The notes beneath the pieces are model-generated. The model was not told the DNA's origin, did not search any database, and was given only the letters and a program-made list of their open reading frames with translations. Of a stretch of 53,259 nucleotides of DNA, positions 42,896 through 50,800 are shown piece after piece. Location of the stretch: positions 1-53,259 of the forward strand of contig CAKZOK010000187.1 in assembly GCA_937136415.1 (NCBI GenBank). The letters are read 5' to 3'. The DNA is from an uncultured Cytophagales bacterium (GTDB taxonomy: Bacteria; Bacteroidota; Bacteroidia; Cytophagales; Bernardetiaceae). A program made the position numbers and the translations under genes. The stretch's first letter is position 1. Every line of letters begins with the position of its first letter.

Positions 42896-45115
42896 ATGCA
42901 AAACTATACATTAAAAAATATATTTCCATATTTATTCAAAATTTTATCAATTCAAATAATTTTTAAGAGAAATTATTTAGGAATTATAGCCTTATTTTTT
43001 CTGTTTTTATTTTCTTCTTGTGTTGATAAAAAAGAGCTTTCTGTTGTTGCTCAAAAAGGTGTTATAGACCTTTCTAATAAAACGAATCAAAAAGAAGAGG
43101 TAATTATTTTGAAAGGAGAATGGCAATTTTTTTGGAATAAATGGGTAATGCCTAAAGATATAGAGGCTTTGGTGGAAAAAAAAGAATTTCAATATGTACT
43201 TGTGCCAGCAGCTTGGCATACTTACAAAGACCCCAAAACAAACAAAAATTATTCTTCGCAGGGCGCAGCAACATACAGAGTTGAGGTAAAATTACCCAAA
43301 AATTTGGATAAAAAAGTAGCTATAAAAATTCCAAAAATATGGTCGGCAAGTAAAGTATTTGTAAATCAAAAACTGATTTATGAAGCAGGAAAATTAACTA
43401 CTAATCCAAAGGAAGCAAATGATGTATTTTTAGGAGAATTGATTCAATTAGAAATAAATAATTTTCAAAAAAAATCTACACTAGATATTGTGGTACAGGT
43501 TGCGAATCCAGATTTTTTTATTGGAGGAATACTTGAAAATTTTGAAGTAGGAAGCTACAAAACGCTTTTACAAGCCAAAGAAATACAACAAGCGTGGAGT
43601 GAAATTTGGCTTGGGCTTTTGTTTTTTATTGCTATTTATCATTTTATACTCTTTGTTTTTCGCCCAAAACAAAAATCGACATTATATTTTGGACTTTTGA
43701 CTTTCTTTTTGGGTACAATACATCTTGTCTTTGCTGACCATTATTTCTATGAATATTTATATACAAATTTTAATAAAAGTATTCAACCTAGATTGTATTA
43801 TGGGTCTTATTTTTTACTCTTTCCTACGGCAATTTTGTATTTAGAATCACTTTATCCAAAGGAATCTAAAAAATTTATGTTTCCTATTTCGGGTGGGTTA
43901 GCTGCTGTAAGTATGTTGTTTTTGTTTTTACCAACTTATATTTTTCTTGAATTTATACAATTATTACAAGTGGTTCAGATGGTTATTGCAATTATTTTTG
44001 GATTAACTATTTTAGGAACAGCCATCTACAAAAAAAGAGAAGAAACACTTTGGCAAAGTTTGGGAATTGCTTTTCTGTTGCTTACAGGAATACATGATGG
44101 ATTAAATACCGTCGGAATTTCATTTACAAAATATTTTGATTTGATTCAGTTTGGATTTGGTGCTTTTTTATTATTACAAATGGGAGTTTTGGCAAAACGT
44201 TTTTCAAGAGCTTTTAATAGAGTAGAAGACCTAACAATTAATTTGGAAGGCAAAGTAAATGAAAGAACCATTGAGGTAAATGAAAGAAATGCAAAATTAC
44301 AGGAGCAAAGTTATGTTTTAGAGGAAAAAAATAAACATATTACGGATTCTATTCGCTATGCAGCACGTATCCAAGAGTCAATTTTGGGAAATAAAAACTC
44401 ATTGAATAAATTATTTCAAGATAGTTTTGTTTTGTTTAAGCCTCGTGATATTGTTTCAGGAGATTTTTATTGGTTTTCTGAAATTATGATTGAACAAAAA
44501 AAGCATTTTATTATAGTTTGTGCAGATTGTACAGGACATGGCGTTCCGGGGGCATTTATGACTGTGATGGGAAATGATTTATTGACAGAAATTGTAACAA
44601 ATAAAAAAATAACTGCCCCAAATGAAATTCTCAAACTTCTTGATGAAAAAATAGAAACTACTTTTAGAGGAGAATCTACTAGAGATGGAATGGATATAGC
44701 TATCATAAATTATTGTCAAAGCAGTAGAGTGCTAGATTTTGCAGGAGCAAAAAATCCATTGTATTTAATTGAAAATGGAGCAATAAAAGAAATAAAGGGT
44801 TCAAAACATGCTATTGGAGGAGGAAAATCAAAGTATAAAAAAAGAAAAGAAAAAGATTTTGAAATGACTAGGTTTGTTTTGTCAGCACAAACAACACTTT
44901 ATATGGCAAGCGATGGCTTTCAAGACCAATTTGGACAAAGCCCAAATGGAGAAGTAAGAAAATTTATGAAGAAAAGATTTAGAGAACTTTTATTAGAAAC
45001 AAGTAAATTGCCCATTTCCGAGCAAGAGCAAAGATTACAAAAAATACTGAAAGATTGGCAAAAAACGGAAAAGCAAACAGATGATATTTTGTTAATGGGG
45101 ATTCATATAAAATAA
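42896..45115 (+). CDS. 7TMR-DISM receptor with SpoIIE phosphatase domain
   Basis: A 739-residue membrane receptor. The N terminus has a hydrophobic run ending LFLFSSC (C42), which could be a lipobox, though the stretch before it is long. The periplasmic part (about 65-225) has a galactose-binding-like layout: GEWQFFWNKW, VPAAWHTY, GAATYRVEVKLP, IPKIWSASKVFVNQKLIYEAGK. Seven membrane helices follow (about 235-435), as in 7TMR-DISM receptors. Then come a coiled coil (440-480) and a SpoIIE/PP2C phosphatase (about 480-739) with SGDFYW, DCTGHGVPGAF, RDGMDIAI and DDILLMGI. It should sense a sugar-like or other ligand outside and dephosphorylate a protein inside. Two STAS-like group B genes follow on the same strand and are its natural candidate substrates (inference). 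Confidence 0.93.
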   Translation: MQNYTLKNIFPYLFKILSIQIIFKRNYLGIIALFFLFLFSSCVDKKELSVVAQKGVIDLSNKTNQKEEVIILKGEWQFFWNKWVMPKDIEALVEKKEFQYVLVPAAWHTYKDPKTNKNYSSQGAATYRVEVKLPKNLDKKVAIKIPKIWSASKVFVNQKLIYEAGKLTTNPKEANDVFLGELIQLEINNFQKKSTLDIVVQVANPDFFIGGILENFEVGSYKTLLQAKEIQQAWSEIWLGLLFFIAIYHFILFVFRPKQKSTLYFGLLTFFLGTIHLVFADHYFYEYLYTNFNKSIQPRLYYGSYFLLFPTAILYLESLYPKESKKFMFPISGGLAAVSMLFLFLPTYIFLEFIQLLQVVQMVIAIIFGLTILGTAIYKKREETLWQSLGIAFLLLTGIHDGLNTVGISFTKYFDLIQFGFGAFLLLQMGVLAKRFSRAFNRVEDLTINLEGKVNERTIEVNERNAKLQEQSYVLEEKNKHITDSIRYAARIQESILGNKNSLNKLFQDSFVLFKPRDIVSGDFYWFSEIMIEQKKHFIIVCADCTGHGVPGAFMTVMGNDLLTEIVTNKKITAPNEILKLLDEKIETTFRGESTRDGMDIAIINYCQSSRVLDFAGAKNPLYLIENGAIKEIKGSKHAIGGGKSKYKKRKEKDFEMTRFVLSAQTTLYMASDGFQDQFGQSPNGEVRKFMKKRFRELLLETSKLPISEQEQRLQKILKDWQKTEKQTDDILLMGIHIK

Positions 45116-45273
45116 AAATATTTTTTTTTAATATAAAAATTGTATTATTGTATGATTTTTGATTTTTTAAAAAATGAAAGTGGATTTGAAAAATCTACAT
45201 TATTTTATTTGTTTTTTTTAAAATCATTAAATTAAGATAAAAATTTAATTTATAATAACAAATAACTATTGTT

Positions 45274-45370
45274 TTATACTCAATTAAAAGTAATTTTCGA
45301 AACCTTAAAGGTTTGAATACAAGAGGGTTTTACAAAACTATTTTTGAAATTCAATTACATAGGAGTATAA
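45274..45370 (+). repeat. MITE-like repeat, family C, copy 2
   Basis: A 97-bp element bounded by TTATACTC (45274-45281) and GAGTATAA (45363-45370). Starts TTATACTCAATTAAAA and ends TTGAAATTCAATTAC-ATAGGAGTATAA, like the 18087 copy on the other strand. It contains a palindrome AAACCTT-A-AAGGTTT (45300-45314) that the other copy lacks. It lies 43 bases before the start of the next gene, where its promoter would be expected. Confidence 0.65.
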
Positions 45371-45412
45371 CAAACAAACAAAACCTTTTATGATTAATAT
45401 TCACTTATTTCT

Positions 45413-45820
45413 ATGAAAATAGATTTTATAAAGACAAAACATTACTACATACAAATAGATAACTCAAAAAATAGAGTTTATTTTTCTGTATTAGCAAGAT
45501 GGAATGGAATTGAAGATTTTTCTAATTTTTTTGACCAGTGGAAAGAAATTGTTGAAAAATTAGAGCCACAGTTTACTATTACATCAGATTTGAGATTAAT
45601 GCCAATTTTATCGAAAGATATAGAAAAATTATTTTCTCAAATTCAGTGCTATTTGATTGAAAATGGGCTTTTTCATGTTGCTGAGGTAGTAGCCATGAAT
45701 GATATTTCAAACTTGCAAATTACACGCATTTCGAATCATTCAGAACTTCCTCAAAATAAATTTACGAATATAGAAGAAGCCGAAGAGTATCTTGATAAAT
45801 TAATAGCACTAACCAAGTAA
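45413..45820 (+). CDS. Small STAS-like protein, group B, copy 2
   Basis: A 135-residue cytosolic protein. It has YYIQIDNSKNRVYFSVL (11-27), W-x-x-IVEKL, FTITSDLRLMPILSKDIEKLF (54-74), ENGLFHVAEVVA, DISNLQITRISNHSELP and FTNIEEAEEYLDKL. The FTITSDLR...S block is the likely beta-strand and phospho-site loop of a STAS-like fold. S67 is conserved across the three group B proteins. The next gene has closely similar sequence, so a local duplication is likely. It lies 297 bases downstream of the 7TMR phosphatase. Confidence 0.78.
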   Translation: MKIDFIKTKHYYIQIDNSKNRVYFSVLARWNGIEDFSNFFDQWKEIVEKLEPQFTITSDLRLMPILSKDIEKLFSQIQCYLIENGLFHVAEVVAMNDISNLQITRISNHSELPQNKFTNIEEAEEYLDKLIALTK

Positions 45821-45867
45821 TTTGAGTTATGGATTTTGTAAAATTCTGACAAAGTCAATCTTTTTTA

Positions 45868-45910
45868 TTTTTCCATAGGGTAATTATACAAATTTTATTC
45901 TATGGAAAAA
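45868..45910. repeat. Stem-loop between the two group B genes
   Basis: TTTTTCCATAG (45868-45878) and CTATGGAAAAA (45900-45910) form a perfect 11-bp stem over a 21-base loop. There is no T-run after it in the plus direction, so it is a weak terminator at best. Confidence 0.5.
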
Positions 45911-45992
45911 TAACTGTTTGTTGAAAAAAGTTTGCGTTTTACTTGTAGTATAGTTAATCTTGCTCATCACTTACTACAAAATATATAAAAAC

Positions 45993-46409
45993 ATGAAAAC
46001 TCAAATATCAGAAAACCCTTATTATAGATTAGAAGTAGATTATTCAAAAAATAGAGTTTATTTATCTATACTTCAAAAATGGAATGATACAGATGATTTT
46101 TCTCATTTCATTGAAGAATGGCAAGAAATTATTAGCAAAATAACGGTTGATTTTACTATTATTTGCGATTTTAGATTAATGCCTATCTTGTCTAGGCACA
46201 TGGTAGAGCTTTTTGAAAATATGCAAGAATATGTTATCAATAATGGGCTTTGTCATATTGCCGAAATTACAGCAGAAAATGACATTTCAAATCTACAATT
46301 AGCCCGTATTTCAGAGCATTCGAATGTTCCATTAAAAAGATTTAAAAATTATCAATTAGCCGACAAATTTTTAGACCAATTCTTGACAGAATGTAATAAG
46401 GCTCGTTAA
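45993..46409 (+). CDS. Small STAS-like protein, group B, copy 3
   Basis: A 138-residue cytosolic protein from ATG 45993: MKTQISENPYYRLEVDYSKN, then RVYLSILQKW, FTIICDFRLMPILSRHM (S67 kept, though SD is CD), NNGLCHIAEITA, DISNLQLARISEHSNVP and a final helix with ADKFLDQFL. The alignment with its neighbour fits this start. A TTG at 45960 would add eleven residues with no counterpart. Its last four bases overlap the tail of the convergent glucosaminidase gene. Confidence 0.78.
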   Translation: MKTQISENPYYRLEVDYSKNRVYLSILQKWNDTDDFSHFIEEWQEIISKITVDFTIICDFRLMPILSRHMVELFENMQEYVINNGLCHIAEITAENDISNLQLARISEHSNVPLKRFKNYQLADKFLDQFLTECNKAR

Positions 46410-47506
46410 TAATCTAATAAATCAAGATTGTATCGTTTAATAATTTTCTTCAAAAGCTCGCCATAAATAGGAGAAGTAGCATAGCCTACACCACCATATT
46501 TTGTAGAACCAATTTTATCAGCCCAATCTTCATAATTTTTTCCTTTTGTAAATAAAGGTGAGTAGCGTTTGCTTTTATTTAAAAAAATAGAATGCGCTCT
46601 AAATGACTCCCAAGGCGATACATAATCAGCAAAACTATCTTTTATAAGGCATTTATAAAGTGTTTTGCCATTTTTTTGAATGAGTTTTGAACTGACTATC
46701 TTGCTTTTATTGGCTTTATATTCAGCTTTTGTATAATATTCTGTGGTTGTGATAGCTTTTGTTTTTCCTCTTTTATCTTTGATTCCAAAATAATTATTGT
46801 TTACGATGCGCTGTCCATAGGCAGTTTCTAAGGCAGATTGGGCAAGTTTGATAGAAGCAGGAACGTGATATTTGGCTTGTTCCATAAGAGCAGTTTCAAA
46901 TTTTTTAAGGTCTTTTGTTCCTGTAAAATATGCCATCACATGAGTTTCTACTTTTGTTTGATTGAGTACGATAGTAATGAATGCCTTGCTTAGTTTTTGG
47001 TTGAGAATAATCATTTTTTGGTCGTTAAGTTGGTCTAAACGAGAAACTTGATTTTCTATGAGTGCTTCACTAATAAAAGTATGCTTTATTTTTAAAAATT
47101 TTTTGCGTTTGTCTTCTGTTTCTGTTTTTGAAATAGAACTACTTTTTGATAAATGCTTATATCCATAATCAACAACATCGTTATATTCTATCTCATCGCC
47201 ATTTACTTCGTTGTTTTGATTCGAATTGTTTTCATTTAATCCATTTCCTTCCAGATATTCTTTTGTTGTATTTTCTGTAATCCCATCAACATTAGCCAAC
47301 TGCTTGTCCCCTTTTTCTGAAATTAGAATAGAAACTTGTAAAATAGCTACAATGGTAAATATTCCAATTAAAGCAAATATTAATCTATTATTTAATTGAA
47401 TGGAGAGGGTAAGTACGGGTTTGTTTTTTCTAAATGAAGTTGGAATTGTGATAGATATAGAATAAACTGGGCGAGTAACCCATTTTTTAAAGGGAATTGG
47501 TAACAT
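46406..47506 (-). CDS. Membrane-anchored glucosaminidase-family peptidoglycan hydrolase
   Basis: A 366-residue protein. A cytosolic N-terminal tail of about 40 residues is followed by one membrane helix (42-62), a Asn/Glu-rich linker, and a C-terminal glucosaminidase domain (PF01832 type, about 205-360). The domain has VPASIKLAQSALETAYGQR with the catalytic Glu at 227, NNYFGIKDKRGK, SFADYVSPWESFRAHSIFL and a C-terminal KYGGVGYATSPIYGELLKKII. Such enzymes cut glycan strands of peptidoglycan during growth or division. It stays tethered to the inner membrane by its uncleaved helix. Confidence 0.9.
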   Translation of the reverse strand: MLPIPFKKWVTRPVYSISITIPTSFRKNKPVLTLSIQLNNRLIFALIGIFTIVAILQVSILISEKGDKQLANVDGITENTTKEYLEGNGLNENNSNQNNEVNGDEIEYNDVVDYGYKHLSKSSSISKTETEDKRKKFLKIKHTFISEALIENQVSRLDQLNDQKMIILNQKLSKAFITIVLNQTKVETHVMAYFTGTKDLKKFETALMEQAKYHVPASIKLAQSALETAYGQRIVNNNYFGIKDKRGKTKAITTTEYYTKAEYKANKSKIVSSKLIQKNGKTLYKCLIKDSFADYVSPWESFRAHSIFLNKSKRYSPLFTKGKNYEDWADKIGSTKYGGVGYATSPIYGELLKKIIKRYNLDLLDY

Positions 47507-47834
47507 TTTTTATATAATTTTTTAAAGCTATTGGTCGAATTAGTTTATTTTTTATTTGTAAATTTAACGAAAAGAAGTTAGTTTTTCGTTCCCTATTAGA
47601 AAGAGAACTAAGAATCAAACTCTCTCAAGGAGTAGGAATTAAATAAATTGTTATTTTGTAATTTTAATTCATTTATATTTAACAGTTTAAATCTCTAATT
47701 GCTCCTAATTATTAAGGATAAAGTTCTTTTTTAACAAAAAAAAGCCTTTTCTATCTTTCTACTCATTATTTTTTTCTGAAAAAATCCGTATTTTTCATAT
47801 TCTTGCAAAACTAATAATAACCAAATTAAATATA
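47507..47834. other. Divergent spacer, no gene seen
   Basis: Holds the promoters of two divergent genes. A one-mismatch -7 element TATTCTTG (47798-47805) lies 30 bases before ATG 47835 on the plus strand. No repeats or stem-loops worth naming. Confidence 0.4.
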
Positions 47835-50800
47835 ATGCTAATTTTAGAAAAACTACTGCGAAAAATACAACCACAAAAAAAACTAAGAAATTCAGTTTTT
47901 TGGTCTTTTTTTCTTTTATTTATGATTATCTCTTTTGCAAGCCAAGCACAAAGACACTTCAATAATCAAAAAAACTTTGTGCAAGATATGCGCCAAGTCA
48001 TTGAGAGAAAATCTCAACCTACTACATTAGAAATTGCCGATGGAATGGCTACTTTGTGGGACAATGAAATGTCGGAAGAACAGAAAAAAATATTATTTAA
48101 GGTAGCCAAAAATATGTACAAACGAAGCTATCCGACCAATCCTACTTCCGAAGATTTTTATGCTTGTATTGTGTATGGAAAGAAAAACGGAAAGCTAACC
48201 GATGAGCTTTTGCTTTCCTTTTTGAAAGTAGCTGACACAACAGTTTTGGAAAGTTCTATTGGTGTAGCAACTAATTTTTATAGAATAACACGTCTTTATT
48301 TGACAGAGAATAAACTGTATAAATATAGAGAAACCAGTGGAGTTACAGTAGAAGGAAATAGCAATTTTTCGTTTGGTTATGGGCGAGAAGCAGCCGTTCC
48401 TAAAGATGCTGTTGAGCTTCCTGCTGAAGTAACAGAAGTGATAGAAACTGAAGGTAAAAAGGAGAAAAAAGAAACAGCAGAAGATTTGGGTTGGGGAACA
48501 ACAGAAACTGAAGATGATAATGGAGGCTGGGACAATACAGGGTGGGAAACTGAAGAAGAAAATACAGGATTTGTAGAGGTAGATGAAGGAGTATGGGGAC
48601 AAGAAGATGAGTGGGGAGATCAAGGAGATTGGGAAACCGAAACTGAAATGCAAACACCGATTGAAGATTCTTTTTTGATAAATGAATATACCCCTCCTGT
48701 ATCCCAAAAAGAACCATTAGCAGGACCTTATATGAACTTAGAAAATATTAGTTTCATTATTCAAACGCCAAATGACAAAGTAGAAATAAAAAATACAACA
48801 GGGCAAGTAGTTTTTGCAAAAGCTGTTTTTACAGGAGAAGGAGGGCGTTTTGACTGGGGAGTGCTTCCAGATGTGTATGGAGAATTTAGTAAATTTACCT
48901 TTGAAGTACAAAAACCAGAAATTAAGGCTGAAGAATTTAAGTTATATTATAGCAATTATATAGATTCTGCTGTGGTAGGCAAATTTGATTATTTTGCCTC
49001 TCGCACCAATAAAACAGAAAATCCATTATACCCAAGATTTACTTCTTATCGAAGCAATACCGAAGTAAAAGGGTTTCTGAAAGATATTATTTATGAAGGA
49101 GGATTTTCTTTAATAGGAAAAAAAATAATATCTAAATCACTAGAAAAAGGGACATCTTCTATTCGCTTAGAACGAGATGGAATTGTACGTTTCAAATCAG
49201 TTTCAAGACAAGATTATGTCTTTAGCAAGCACGCTGTTACTAATCGTCTTTCTCAATTAATTATTTATATAGGAGAAAAAGATTCTTTATTTCATCAAGG
49301 TGTAAAATTACGTTATGATGACGAAAGTGAGCAGCTTTTGGCTCGTAGAGATAAAAAACTATTCAAATATGCTCCCTTTATAGATTCCTATCATGATGTC
49401 AGTATTTCGGCTGATTATGCAAGTTGGGATTTGAAGTCAGATACAATGAATATATATAGTTTGGCTGGGCGTGGAGCTGTAATGGCAGCTTACGAGGCTG
49501 CAAGTAAAAATGAATCAAAGAGAGATTCTATTCTCAAACAGATTGATTTTGTTAGTGTTACTTCAAATGCTTATTTCAATGAGTATGAGCTAAGAGCAGT
49601 ACAGGGAATGTATCCTTTTAATCCTCTTGTAATGGCGTGGGCATACATTGCACAAAGAAGACCATTTCGTTTATCATTTAAAAGTGCTGATTTGGCAAAT
49701 CATTTCAAACAAAAACCAGTACAGGTCAAAAGTTCCATGCGTAGTATGGCAGGAGCTGGATTTGTAGAATATGATGATATTACTGACAAAGTTACCCTAA
49801 CTCAAAAAGGGGTTCTTTATGCAAGAGCAAACCTTCCTATAAATAGCCGTTTGCGTTCTGATTATGACCAAATTAGGCTTTCTTCTTTAGGAACAAATCA
49901 AGATAACCTTACCTATTATTTTGAAAATAATGAATTAAAAGTCAGAGGAGTAGAAGAAGTAATGTACAGCAATGCCAAAGTAGATTCTGTAAATTATTTT
50001 GCTGTAAAAGCAAAACCTGTTGATAAGCAAGTCATTATCAAAGAAAACCGAAATATGTCAATTAATGGACAAGTAGCAGCCAAAAACTTTATTTTTAATG
50101 GAGAAGGCTTCGAATTTGATTATAGAAGTTTCAAATTTGATATGGAAAAAATTGATTCTATGCAATTTTTTGTAGATGGAGATACAATGCCAAATAGTTT
50201 TAAAGATGTTGCAGGAACATTTTCTATAAACCTTCCCTACAATAAAGCAGGAATTTATGGCAAAGGTAGGTTCAAAGATTCAGAACGTTACCCTCTTTTT
50301 AATACTACTTCTGGAGGAACAGTTCGTTTTGGTGGAAATGAAGTAATGGGAGGAGCATATAGTGATTCGACAGTTCGTTTTGATGTAGATAACTTTACAT
50401 TAGATAGTTTGGCAAAAAGAAAACCAGAAGATTTGCGTTTTGGTGGAACATTTAATACACCTATTTTTGATAAATTTAAAGAGCCAATACGTGTAATGCC
50501 CGACAAATCCTTAGGGTTTACTCACAATGTAAATGACCCACAACATGCAGATGGAATGTCGCTTTATGGTGGAAAGGGTAAGTTACTTGAAGGAAGAGTT
50601 GTAGTTAGTAATAGTGGGATTCGTGCTGGTAGTGAGCGTTATATTCAAGATATTGAAGAGAATCCGAAGAAAAATGTCAAAACAGAAGATTCCCAAGACG
50701 AAGATATAATTGATAACAAACCAGCCAAAATGACTTATCTAGCAGCAGAATTAAATTCAAATGATTTTATTTTCTTTGCCGATTCGGTTACTTCAAAAAA

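Noticed and set aside
45868..45910. Stem-loop as a true terminator
   Set aside because: The stem is good, but no T-run follows it on either strand in the needed position.
48195..48707. A 170-codon minus-strand open frame
   Set aside because: It is antisense to the acidic stretch of the large exported protein and rich in Phe/Ser/Ile, typical of a shadow of Glu/Lys-rich coding DNA. No independent support.
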